NCBI GenBank assembly: GCA_010356995.1
Contig: ML996696.1
Location: 250,364-314,363 of the forward strand
Length of the DNA: 64,000 bases
Reading direction: 5' to 3'
Origin: Trichodelitschia bisporula
Lineage: Eukaryota; Ascomycota; Dothideomycetes; Phaeotrichales; Phaeotrichaceae
Part shown: one piece after another, positions 52,806 to 63,062 of the stretch
Layout: each line of letters begins with the position of its first letter
Numbering within the stretch: position 1 is the stretch's first letter
Position numbers and translations under genes: made by a program
The notes under the pieces: model-generated
The model's database searches: none
Seen by the model: only the letters and a program-made list of their open reading frames with translations
What the model was told of the DNA's origin: nothing

Positions 52806-55800
52806 ATGGTGAGTTTCCTCTTCTCCATGACGATCCACCACTTCCGTGGCAATGCTTCACATGAGAGCACTCGTGGCTTCAAATGTGTTTGCAGAGCCGC
52901 ATCTGCCTTCACGTTACCTCAAATCCCCTACATCAAGCGGGTTGCCAAAGAATCCAATTCCGCAATTCAAACTCCACAATTTTGCTGACTCGCAATTAGT
53001 CTGCTTCCGGTTCGGCAAAGGGGTCTGCCTCCCAGGCACAGCCCATGCGTACCTTTCCACAGCCGATTGCTCCTCACATGGAGGCTGGTCTGCCTGTTCT
53101 CGGTGTTGAGAATCGATCCCTTGAGCTCCCTCCCGGTCTCATGCTTCGAGTCTGCCAGGTATGTTCTCTCACCTCTTCAGTTTGCTGTTCTATCGATGTC
53201 TCAGACTGACCCGAGTTACTTAACAGGAAGTTCAGAAGGGTCAGAAGGATGACAATCCCGAGGTCCCAGTACCTAAGGCAATTTACATGCCCAAGCGTCC
53301 TGCCAAGTTGAACAAGAACGGCAAGGAAACGGTTATCGGGCTCAACACCTTCAATGTCCTGGAATATCCTAAGAACAAGGTCTTCCAGTATGATATCAGC
53401 TTCAGCAACGGTGGCCATGAGAAGCGCGCCCTGATCAAGAAGATTTGGCAGTCCAAAACTGTCCAGGACAAGATTGGCGAGTTCTTCCTTTTCGATGGCA
53501 ACAAGATAGCGTGGTAAGTTTGCCATCTTTTGAAGTTTGACGGTAAACTGATGAAGCACAGGTCCACCTCGCTTGTGACTGGCAACCAGAAGGAGATCGC
53601 CATCCAGGTGGATCTCGACCAGGAAGCTGGGTACAAACCGAATCCTCGGAACACTTTTAAAGTGTTCATTGCGTTTGCCAAGGAAGTGTCGTTCAAGGTG
53701 CTGAACAACTACCTTGCATCGGGAGACATCGTCAAACATGGTGAGCCTCAGCTCATCGAGGCGCTGCATTTCCTTGACCACCTTATGCGTGAGGGGCCTA
53801 GTCGTCGCCTCACTCAGGTCAAGAAGAGCTTCTTCCACAAGAACTTGGATCGGGCTGACCTGGGCCACGGGGTTGAGGCCATAAAGGGCTGCTTTGCCTC
53901 GATGCGTCTGGCAAACACGTCGCTCTCCAACGGTCAGCTCGGCGGGTGTCTTTCGGTCAATGTCGATGTGGCCAACGGAACCTTTCTGTCAGCAGGTCCC
54001 TTGCTGGATCGCTGCGTACAGCTTGCGAAGAAGACAGATGTGAACGACTTTATTCGCGCTTTCCTGAAGGATCGCGATTCTTGGTCCACCTGCTGGATGA
54101 AGCGTGCCTTCACCCCCTTGACTCATTGCGAGGTGGTCAAGCAGCACATGGCCGACAATCTGTTGACCCCCGCGGCGCGCACGAAGTCCAAAATCATGCG
54201 CATTATCCCCAAGACGGCCTCCCAGCACATTTTCGACGCTCCTGCAATGGACGCTGAGGGCAAATTCATCAAGGAATACGACGCGGATGGGAAGCCGGTG
54301 AAAAAGACTGAAAAGATGTCCGTTAAGACCTACTTCAAAAAGCGCTGGAACAAAGACATCAATGACCACCTTCCTCTGGTTGAGCTCACCAAGAAGGGCG
54401 AGTTGGTTCCTATGGAGATGCTGACGATCACCCTCCACAATCGCTTCCGCCAGAAGCTTGACGAGTACCAGACGTCACAGATGATCAAGTTCGCTGTAAC
54501 CTTGCCTTCCCAGCGCTGGAAGAATATCCAGGGTGCTGTCGATATGCTTGGGTGGGAGAAGGATCGTATCTTGAATCACTATGGTCTCAAGATCAACACG
54601 AAGCGCGTCGAAGTGAAGGCTCGCATTCTTCCTGCGCCGGAGCCTACCTTCGCCAACAGCAAGGTTTCTGCGAGCGACGCCTCTCGGGCTCGCTGGCGCA
54701 TTGACGGCAAGAAATTCTGCAATTTTGGCATCGGCCTTCAGTCCTGGGGCGTGGCCATCATCTCCGACGGCAAGCCCGGTGTCGGCGAGGTCGTCGTTAA
54801 GCAGTTCATCGACAAGATGGTCACCGTGATGAGCGGACACGGCATGACGGTTGGCAAGGACCCGCTCATCAAGGTGTACTCCACCCAGCTGGGTGCGAAC
54901 CTCTACTCCATTTTCCACGACGACGTTACCAAGGCCTGCCACGGAACGAAGCCGACACTCCTCGTCTTCATCGTGCCCAATCGGAACTCGGAGATCTACC
55001 TTCGCATCAAGAAGAACTGCGAGTGCCGCTTCGGTGTGGCCTCGCAGGTCATGCAGTCTGCCCAGATGCCCAAGAAGCAGGAGCAGTACATGTCCAACGT
55101 CGCTCTGAAGATCAACGCGAAGCTTGGGGGTGTTAACTCCTATGCCGTCGGCATGCTCTCCCCTTTGAAACCGATGATTCCCAACTCCAAGATTGTTGGG
55201 CCGTCCACGTGCGTGATCGGTGGCGATGTGTCCCATCCTAGCCCTGGCTCGGACGGTGCCTCGACGGCCGCTATCACTGTCTCCCAAGACAAGTTCTTCG
55301 TCCGCTACTCCGCCGTTTGCAACACGAACGGTCGTCGCGTCGAGATGATCTCCGATGCGAACATTGAGGCTGCCTTCAACCACACCATTGAACATTGGGT
55401 GGAAAAACATGCCAAGTGCCCGGAGTTGATCATGTACTACCGCGACGGTGTTTCGGAGGGACAATACTCCCAGGTGATTCTCCAGGAGGTCCATGCCATG
55501 AAGAAGTACTTCCTGGCGAAATACCAGTCGACGCCAAAGTTCACTGTCATCATTGCCGGAAAGCGCCACCACATTCGCTTCTTCCCGAAGCAGGGCGACA
55601 AGACTGGTAATCCACTGCCCGGCACCTTGGTTGAGCTCGGTGCCACTCATGCACAGGACTGGGACTTCTACTTGTGCTCGCACCAAGCCATCAAGGGTAC
55701 TGCTCGTCCAGTGCACTACCAGGTGATCTTGAACGAGGCCCAAGTCTCCAACGAGGAGCTTCAGGCTTTCACATTTGAGCACTCGTTCCAGTACTGTCGC

Positions 55801-56067
55801 TCGACCACGCCGGTCTCCTTGTTCCCGGCCATCTACTACGCCCATCTTGCGTCAAACCGCTCCAAGGCGCACGAGCCCAAGGTAGTTCCTCCACCTGTGG
55901 TTCCTCCGCCTGTGGTTCCTGCGCCGAACATCATGGATCTTTCCATCGAGGACCATGAGCGCGCTGGGTCCAAGAAATCGGGCAGCAAGGTCGAACTTCC
56001 CATTCAGGCTCTTATGCCGGTCAAGAACGACGGAGACAGCTTGCATCTGCGTATGTGGTACGTCTAG
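52806..56067 (+). CDS. Argonaute (QDE-2/Ago-type) RNA silencing slicer
   Basis: Argonaute, which binds small RNAs and cleaves matching RNA in fungal RNA silencing. Exons 52806-52808, 53000-53158, 53227-53513 and 53562-56067 give 984 residues. The first coding exon is the ATG alone, followed by a 191-nt intron; the second opens SASGSAKGSASQAQ, and no nearer in-frame ATG gives a full N-domain (LPPGLMLRVCQEVQKG follows). N, L1, PAZ, L2, MID and PIWI regions are all present. The catalytic tetrad looks intact: D705 (IGGDVSHPSP), E744 (RRVEMISD), D778 (YRDGVSEGQ) and H911 (YYAHLASNR). The small-RNA 5'-end pocket lies around residues 590-640. A Pro-Val repeat (VVPPP) is inserted near 922-937, and the chain ends RMWYV. 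QDE-2 versus SMS-2 type cannot be settled without a tree. Confidence 0.95.
55882..55926 (+). repeat. Three 15-bp repeats coding VVPPP in Argonaute
   Basis: Three in-frame copies of a GTNGTTCCTCCNCCT-like unit (the third slightly changed) in the variable loop before the conserved C-terminus. Confidence 0.8.
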
Positions 56068-56313
56068 ATTCGTATGTAGGTGTATGTGGGGGGGGGGTTG
56101 TCTGAACCCAGTCCTCGGTCTGCTCGACAAGCCATGTCTTCCACCCTTTCTTATACTCTGTAACGTAGACGACTAGGCCGCCTAGCGGTTTCATAATATG
56201 GGATAAAACTGATTTTTCCCGGAACTCTTTTGCCATATGTGTGAAGTACATAACGCATGACGCACGATTGCAATCGCCCCGTTCTGACTTGGCTCAACGA
56301 CTCTCTCCAAAAT

Positions 56314-57201
56314 TCATCTGCTCTTCCACCTGATATTTCTGACCCATGCAGTAAACTCTTGCACGTCCTCCCTGTGTTGCAGCTTTTCCACGCTCGACCA
56401 GTCGCGTGCCAGATCCTCATTGCTAGCGCATCGATGCACGAACCTGTGGCAAGCCCCACACAGCCATGCCACCTTGTTCAGCTCCCACTCCCCGGCGGCC
56501 CATCCGCGTTTGATAGCCTTCGAATGGGTGGAGCGCGGGATGAGATGATGGTAGGTTAGTGGGATCCATGAGCGGTCGCAAAGCTCGCAGGCCGAGGTGC
56601 GGGTCGATGCATACTGGGGCGGGGGTGCAGTGAGGATGCCGATGTAGGAGGTAAGGAGATGGTTGAAGAGGTTGGCGAGATCGGCGGAGGACTTGAGCGA
56701 GCCATCAGTTGGCTCAGCGAGAGAGTAGGCGGTTAGAGAATCCAGGACAGAGGGTGGGAGGTGCGGAAGGAGGGTGGCTTCGAGGGTTGAATTGGTCAAC
56801 GGGAGGGCGTACGGCTCAAATGGAGTTGGGTCGGATTGAAAGGCTGCGTAGGAGAGGGTCCGGAGAGGGGTGGGCAAGCTTGGGAATAGTTCCTGTGCTA
56901 GATACTGGCATATGGTCAATGGCCGATGGTAGTGGCAGAGGGCAGCGAGATCACGTACCTCTACGAAGTCTATCAACTCTTCCGCGTTGTTTGCGGCGGG
57001 CGGGTTCTCGTCGGTAGAGTCTTCTGCAGCTACAGCTTGCTTGCGACCCTTTGCTCGTTTACGAGGCTTGCGGCCCTTTGCTCGTTTACGAGGCTTGTGA
57101 ATTGGATCCGACGAATGGGCGATCACGAAGTTCGACAAGACGTCTCGAAAGACTTCATAATTGGACTTTTCTTCGTCTGGGATACTGTTCATGGCGGACA
57201 A
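56314..57201 (-). CDS. HNH-type zinc-finger nuclease-like protein
   Basis: Fungal protein with a C-terminal HNH-like fold; the actual activity is unknown. Exons 56959-57201 and 56905 onward, read as 56314-56904 after removing a 54-nt intron (56905-56958), give 277 residues and join EELIDFVE to YLAQELFPSLP. If the intron is retained the frame stays open and gives 295 residues, so splicing is inferred from GTACGT...CCAG ends and smoother sequence. Two ATGs lie at the start (MSAM). Residues 35-52 carry a perfect 9-residue duplication of KPRKRAKGR, a likely nuclear signal doubled by a 27-bp tandem duplication. The HNH-like part near 190-250 has CELCDRSWIPLTYHHLIPRS, then WELNKVAWLCGACHRFVHRC, with two CxxC pairs and the HH motif. 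It diverges from the HAD gene. Confidence 0.75.
   Translation of the reverse strand: MSAMNSIPDEEKSNYEVFRDVLSNFVIAHSSDPIHKPRKRAKGRKPRKRAKGRKQAVAAEDSTDENPPAANNAEELIDFVEVRDLAALCHYHRPLTICQYLAQELFPSLPTPLRTLSYAAFQSDPTPFEPYALPLTNSTLEATLLPHLPPSVLDSLTAYSLAEPTDGSLKSSADLANLFNHLLTSYIGILTAPPPQYASTRTSACELCDRSWIPLTYHHLIPRSTHSKAIKRGWAAGEWELNKVAWLCGACHRFVHRCASNEDLARDWSSVEKLQHREDVQEFTAWVRNIRWKSR
57047..57100. repeat. 27-bp tandem duplication inside the HNH gene
   Basis: Two nearly identical 27-bp copies in the coding region duplicate a basic nonapeptide without changing the frame; few differences imply a recent event. Confidence 0.9.
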
Positions 57202-57732
57202 CCGAGAGCGGGAGCGACGGGATGAAGGGCGCCGAAATCATGAGTATTGCTGTACGTATTTCTATTCCATGACCCGTTTCACACGCCACAAGGCTGACTT
57301 CCAATACGGCTTGCGAATGTGTTTATGGTGGGACGAAATCTCCAGATGGAGATCGCCGCATGCGCGCGGTGAGATCAAAGGGGAACGTCGCGCAACAAGC
57401 TCCGGTGTGACGTCGAACGTGGTGGAGTCACATGGAAACCAGCCACTTCAAGGCACCAAGGGAGGATGATCCGTATGCATGAGGTAGGTCTTCATCCCTT
57501 TCCCTAGCAGTCTCGGCTAATCGACTACCTTCACACCCGCGAGTCCCTCAAGTGGAAGCCGCCGTCGCCCCGACGGCCGCCGCGGCCATCATAGCTGAGG
57601 TGAGATCAGTGCCAAGTTTATCAAGTGCGGGGGCGGCGACAGCTGTGGAGTACGGAGGTATATATTTCACTTGTCGCAAGGACAGCCTCGCACGATTTTC
57701 CAGCTTCGACTGGCTAGCAAGAAAAGGAAACC
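57202..57732. other. Divergent promoter region between the HNH and HAD genes
   Basis: Nothing recognised. Confidence 0.6.
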
Positions 57733-58515
57733 ATGGGAAGAAACATTATTCTTGCGTTTGACCTCTATGGCACGCTGTTATCCACGGCATCGATAGCATC
57801 CAGGCTTGCCAATTATGTTGGGCAGGAGAAGGCCTCGTCCATCGCCGCCAAATGGAGGCTCTACCAACTCGAATACACCTGGAGGCTAACCAGCATGAGT
57901 AAAAACTACCCCCCGTTTCCCAAGCTGTGGGCCCTTCCGCTGATGAACAAAGAACAATATGAGCCGTTTTCAGTCGTCACCCGGCGCTCGTTGAAACATG
58001 CGTTGGCAGAAACGAAAGTCCACCTTGAAGACGAGGCCATTGATTCTCTCATGGAAGCATATGATACACTATCCGCGTTTCCCGACGTCAAGCCGGCCTT
58101 GGAGTCACTTGCAAACGTGCCAAACTGCACCTCCGTCATATTTTCGAATGGGACACATCCTATGGTGTCAAGCTCGATCTATCAATCCCAGGACCTCTCG
58201 CCTCATGCCGGTTTGTTCCAGGATATTGTGGTTGTTGAGGAAGCTCAGAAGTTCAAGCCAGCTCCCGAAACCTACGAGTTGCTGCTTGAACAAGTTGGAA
58301 AATCTAAGGCTGACATGGAAGATGTCTGGCTGATAAGCAGCAACCCGTTCGATATTGTAGGTGCGAGGGCGGTCGGATTAAAGGCCGCTTGGGTAGACCG
58401 AGAGGGCAACGGATGGGTGGATGCTGTGGTGGAAGGGGAGCTCGGAGGACCGACCATAGTGGTCAAGAGCCTGGGGGAGGTTGTTGATGCGGTACGGCGC
58501 TTGCTCACGGGCTAG
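57733..58515 (+). CDS. HAD-superfamily 2-haloacid dehalogenase-like hydrolase
   Basis: Haloacid-dehalogenase type II-like hydrolase; the family removes halide from 2-haloalkanoic acids, but fungal members often have unknown substrates. A single exon codes 260 residues; the ATG at 57733 directly precedes GRNIILAFDLYGTLLS. Motif I is FDLYGTLL with the nucleophile D10; motif II is IFSNGTH; the motif III Lys sits in AQKFKPAPETYEL; and motif IV is ISSNPFDIVGARAVGLKAAW, where Asn/Asp positions match dehalogenases (SSNxFD) rather than phosphatases. A cap domain of helices spans about 15-110 (AAKWRLYQLEYTWRLTSMSK matches L-2-haloacid dehalogenases). No targeting signal is seen. The promoter is shared with the divergent HNH-like gene. 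Confidence 0.87.
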   Translation: MGRNIILAFDLYGTLLSTASIASRLANYVGQEKASSIAAKWRLYQLEYTWRLTSMSKNYPPFPKLWALPLMNKEQYEPFSVVTRRSLKHALAETKVHLEDEAIDSLMEAYDTLSAFPDVKPALESLANVPNCTSVIFSNGTHPMVSSSIYQSQDLSPHAGLFQDIVVVEEAQKFKPAPETYELLLEQVGKSKADMEDVWLISSNPFDIVGARAVGLKAAWVDREGNGWVDAVVEGELGGPTIVVKSLGEVVDAVRRLLTG

Positions 58516-59327
58516 GAAGACTGTGACATCCACTTCTCATATGAAGATTCTCTTTCCGCTTCACAAGTGACTCCCAGCTGAACTTCGCCGAAGTCTGCGC
58601 TTCTGGACAAGAGGACAGCTGCCATGGTCAGTTAACATTCAAGTAGCACATGGTACTGAACGAAAGCGAATCAATGCGCTCGTGGCCCATAACTGCACAC
58701 AAAGGATGCAAAATCAGTCAAGTATGTCCGTATCAACATTTACTCGCTAGCCGATGGAAGGCGGAAACAACCGAGTGGTAAGTGAACGTGTTGATCTGCC
58801 CTCCGTTTCCCCTACCGGCTATCAGAGAGGATCAAGCCAGAGTGAATACGAAGGGTAAAAATATATGAAGTTAAGGAGAAAGAAGAAGAAGAGGAAGGGG
58901 GACGAGAGCGGAGAGCAAATATAGTCGCCGCAAAAATCTCTCGCTCATACGTTATTCCGGACCGACAAACAAAGTTGTTGCGCACGTCTCGCTAGGGGCT
59001 TTTTTAGCGACTAGGCACATCCGCTTTGACTCTGGCGGCAATGATGTGGGGTCCTTGGGTTTTGCTGTGCCCAAATCTGCCCCTCCCCCACCCCCCAAAG
59101 TCGTGTGTCATACCTTAACCTTCGAGGAATCCACCCGTTTACCTGCAACACGCCGGCCTATTTACACCTATTGGTATCGATTTGTTTTCTGTGAAGTGCA
59201 GGCAAACCTATTCACATCAAACTTTTCGATAGCTACATCGCTGTATCGCCTTTGACGCTCCTTGTCTCCTGTACCCCGCCTCGTCCTCCCCGACTTGCGC
59301 AGCCAAACGTCAACACTACTTACAATC
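58516..59327. other. Intergenic region upstream of the PP28 gene
   Basis: No gene seen. A purine-rich stretch lies near 58875-58915 and CT-rich sequence just before the start. Confidence 0.6.
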
Positions 59328-60177
59328 ATGTCTGCCGTCAACAGAGGTCGTGCTGGCAAGTTCAGCAAGCCCAAGCGTGGAGGTTCGCATACGAATATGC
59401 TATCACTTAAAAACGCAGCTAATCAAATATTAAGGTGGCAAGCATTTCAGTCGTGACCTTCAGCCTCTTGACGCGAACGGCGAGCAAATCAGCATGTGGG
59501 CGGTAAGATATATGCGATCCAAGCCTGTACTTGTTTGTTTCTAATCAAGATCCCACCAGGCTCGTAACCCGAAGAAGCCTGTCGATTCCTCCGACGGCGA
59601 CGAAGAGGAGGAGGAGTCTTCCGAGGAAGAGTCCTCTGAGGATGATGACCAGCAAGCTCAGACCCAGACCCGGGAGGAGCGCAAGGCGGCTGCCAAAGCT
59701 CGCAAAGAAGCCGCCATCGCGAAGCAGAAGGCGCGTGCGACCGAACCCGGCGACCTTCCTCCCTCCTCCTCCGACGAGGACGAAGATGACGAGGCTCCGG
59801 CGAACCCCAATCACACTCAAAAGGCCCGCTCGCAGGCGGCTGATCCCAAGACCACTGCTGATTTGGCGGCTGACGTAGCTGGCAAGGACATTTCGCAGCT
59901 GTCTAGGCGCCAGCGTGAGGCTCTCCAGGCGCAGCAGGCTCGGGAGAGATACCAGAAGCTACACGCCGAAGGCAAGACGGATGAGGCAAAGGCTGATCTC
60001 GCGCGCCTGAAGCTTGTGCGCGAGCGTCGTGCTGCGGAGGCTGCACGCAAGCAGGCCGAGGCTGAAGAGAAAGCTGAGCAGGATAACCTCAAGACTGAGC
60101 AGATGGCACGTGAGGCGCGTCAGCGGGAGACTGCCTTGGGCAAGGCCGCGAGAGGCAAGGGTGGAAAGAAGAAGTAG
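59328..60177 (+). CDS. PP28/PDAP1-like casein kinase substrate phosphoprotein
   Basis: Highly charged protein with the PP28 (28 kDa heat- and acid-stable phosphoprotein) domain; animal PDAP1 is linked to PDGF signalling and RNA binding, the fungal role is unclear. Exons 59328-59382, 59435-59502 and 59560-60177 give 246 residues. It opens MSAVNRGRAGKFSKPKRGGG and continues across the first splice into KHFSRDLQPLDANGE. The first donor reads GTTCGC, which is weak, but the join is frame-correct. Residues 45-75 are an acidic Ser-rich casein kinase II-type stretch (DSSDGDEEEEESSEEESS). The PP28 core near 150-200 has DLSQLSRRQREAL-like sequence (here DISQLSRRQREALQAQQARE) and KADLARLKLVRERRAA. Most of the C-terminal half is a charged helix, ending KGGKKK. 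Confidence 0.87.
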
Positions 60178-60843
60178 GATCCGCTTCACATGCTAGGCTT
60201 TCGTTATGCGGAGCGTTTGGGATGTTGGCATGCGGCATGGCATGCAGCGGGATGAGCGTTATGACGTACGATTCGCCTTTCGCTCAATGAACTGCACATG
60301 TCCAGGAAGAGATTTGTTTACAGTGACTTGACTCTTTTAATCGTGATTAACCGTTATGCTCTAACTATTTCCTCTGCTATGACGGGACACCTGCAGGCCG
60401 GGCCGGACCGTCACGATCGATGGTTGGCGCCTGTCCGTGCCCGGTTCGTGATATCCGAGGTTTGGCGGACGACCTCGCTCCTCGAAGTCAGCCCTTGTCG
60501 TGATCCATACTCTACCTCAACGCAATCTACTGTACAATAGGCGTGAACCGTTCATCTATATCATCTGGTAGGAATCACACCGCCAGTGTCACACCGTGCC
60601 TCTCTCCTCTTCCTCGGCCCCGCTTGCGGCCCAGTCATATCAAAGCCGTGCACTCAAAGTATTTATGCTGCATTAGGTTATGTTAAGCTACAGAACAATG
60701 AATCACGCAAAGATGAGTCGAGAGATAATGCGTTATGAGATTGATGCCATGTATGTGCGTCATGAGTTGTACCCTGAAGCGCGAATAGCCAGAGAGCGCA
60801 TCGCACTGCGAGAAAGAGCCAAAACCACATAAGCATCCCGCCA
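60178..60843. other. Convergent 3' intergenic region
   Basis: Nothing recognised. Confidence 0.6.
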
Positions 60844-62559
60844 TCACCCTTCAGGCCCATATCCTTCATTCATGAGCCGTTGCCTAAGCATTTCTTCGTC
60901 AGACACCCGACCCCGGCCTCTATTCATCCCAGACGGGGGCATAGAAGCAGCGGAAAAGATGTCAGTAGGTCCAGTGATGAGAGGCTGGTGGTGACCGTGA
61001 GGTACCATTTGCGAAGGACGTCCAGATCCTCCTGGGATATGACTGGGAAGCTGCTTCTTCAGTACGGCCGATCCATACTGGCTGATGCTGGACTGTGACG
61101 GTTGCATAAAGTCGGCGTACGAGGGCTCCATGCCGTCCATGATCCGAGGGTCAACGGGGATTTGGTAGTTTGTGACAGGTCCCATGCTCGTCACCGGCGC
61201 AATATGCTGAGGTTGAGGTTGGGAGTGCGGTTGATGCATGTTGGGGGGCTCGGAACCGATGCTGTAATTTTCAGGCGAAATTGGCAGCTGATCAGACTGA
61301 GGTGGCGGGACGCTAAAGGCTCGCTCGGGCTTGTCGGCGGTTGGTTGCGAAAGAGAGGCGTCGGAACGCCTGCCTGAGCCTTCTGGTCGTTGTGCTGGAG
61401 CTTTGGATACATCTTTGCAGTCAGGACAGTTACGAATGACTAGTCCCACCGTTTCCTTGATCCGAACCCAGTGGTACTTTTCAGCAATCGCAGCAGTCGT
61501 CTTGTTGATGCCGCCGTGGTTGTGGAGATGTATTTTCCGCGCCACCTCATACTGTTTCTGCGGATCGGCAACGACCTCTTTGCCTTTCAGCATTAACTTT
61601 TCCGGCTCAGTATCCGTGGCTGGGAGCAGCTTGTAATGAGTGGCAGCGCTCCGAAGACGGCTTTTCTCGGCGCGGTCTGCCCCGTTCGGATACTTCCCGT
61701 GCTTGAGATAGAACTTAATCTTCTCGAAGCGTTCCTCCGACACGTAGTCTTCGCCTTCGGGGCCGAGATCACGGCCAAATATGATTGCGTCAACCAGCTG
61801 GTCAGGCGAAGATCGAAGATTCCCGCATCCTTTGACGCGACCGATCCGCTTGAATCCTAGAGCGTCCCAGATTCGACAAGAGGCAACATTGGTTTCGTAA
61901 ACGAGATTGAAGACCGAGTATATGTAGCCCTAGGGTACATAAGCAGGTATCCACAGCCTCACAAACAGCCTTCTTACCAGTTTTGGTGCCCACTCCAGAT
62001 ACCCCTCTCCCATCAGTCGTCCCACGCCACGATTACGAGCACCGTCCGTCACCAGGAAGCCTCCATTGCAGACATGGCTGGAGCGCCCTGGATAGTTCGG
62101 TTTGATATAGAAGCTTCCCAGGCATCCTTTGTCCCAGTCGTGACCGCGAGCCTCCAGTTCCTGCACCTCTTCCGCACTCTCGATGCTACCCAGGAGCATG
62201 ACCGCGGCGAAGTTGGCAAACCAGTATGAACCAAATGCCTCGAGAGCGAAAGGCTCAATCATGGGATATGTGTCGCCTTTTTCGATTTCGCGGTTGAGTT
62301 GGTCGCAGAGGTACGCTAGCAGCGAGAAGGGCACTTGCCTCGGGGAGGAGAATGGAATCAAGGTTGCCACTGTAACGCGGTCGCGCAGCGTAACCTGGCG
62401 CGGGGTGACATCTGGAGGCAGTGGGGAGAAAGGCGTTGGGTACGGCGCTTCGCCCGACGTCCGGTATATGGGAGGCGCTGTAGGGTCATCGAGCACTGCC
62501 TGGTGATAGTGAGCCTACAAGCCCTCGCGATAGCAACGGCGGTCACATACCGGCATCAT
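60844..62559 (-). CDS. spt10: Spt10-like histone gene activator (GNAT plus H2C2 zinc finger)
   Basis: Nuclear regulator resembling yeast Spt10, which binds histone-gene upstream activating sequences and carries an acetyltransferase fold. Exons 62551-62559, 61978-62499 and 60844-61929 give 538 residues. The first coding exon is nine bases (MMP) and joins AVLDDPTAPPIYRTS. The GNAT domain covers about residues 40-235, with the acetyl-CoA loop VTDGARNRGVGRLMGEGYLE, then across the splice WAPKLGYIYSVFNLVYETN and RIWDALGFKRIGRV. The DNA-binding region has an integrase-like H2C2 finger: H311-x3-H315 (HLHNHGG), then C345-x2-C348 (NCPDCK), as in Spt10. The last 170 residues are Pro, Gln and Ser-rich and disordered. 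No transposon features flank it, so the finger is domesticated. Introns are 51 and 48 nt. Confidence 0.85.
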
Positions 62560-63062
62560 GTACGAGGCGGAAGACCCGACAATCGGACTGCGATCCAGCG
62601 ATATGGTCAGCGCAAATGTAGATGAAGAGGGGCGTCATCATTGGCTGGTGGGTGGCGCGTTTTCATGTCTACCCCTCAATGAGGAGCCAAGCAGCTCGGT
62701 GAGACGGGTGGGCGTGCCATCCCGAGCTCACAGAGATACTGAATATGTTTGCGCATCATGAGGGGGATAAAGTGTAGGAGGAATTGTGGCAAGAGGTCAA
62801 GACTTACCCTTACAAAGTGGTGCTCCAAAATACTCTCACTGTGCTCACTGTTTCGTCAAACTGCCTGAGGAGCACGATGGAATATCACGTGTTCGGCATT
62901 CCTATCGGATGTCGGGATGGAGTTCTCGGGAACAAGAACCAGCACGTAATTTACGGGAAAAGGGACCAAGGGCTACCCGAAAAAGTGGTAGGGCAATTGA
63001 TGGCGGTTGGCAGTAGAGCACCAGCTTCGATTGCTATAAAACTAATTGCTGTCCTGCTAAAC
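62560..63062. other. Intergenic region between spt10 and tsr3
   Basis: Nothing recognised; it holds the spt10 promoter and the tsr3 3' end. Confidence 0.6.

Noticed and set aside
52092-52988. 298-codon plus-strand ORF upstream of Argonaute
   Set aside because: Pro/Ser/His-rich reading of a CT-rich leader that runs through the first Argonaute intron.
54475-55845. 456-codon antisense ORF inside Argonaute
   Set aside because: It mirrors the third-position C bias of the sense gene; the antisense translation has no domain.
61400-61640. Integrase-like H2C2 finger as a sign of a retrotransposon
   Set aside because: It sits in one clean frame with a GNAT domain as in Spt10, and there are no long terminal repeats, reverse transcriptase or RNase H.
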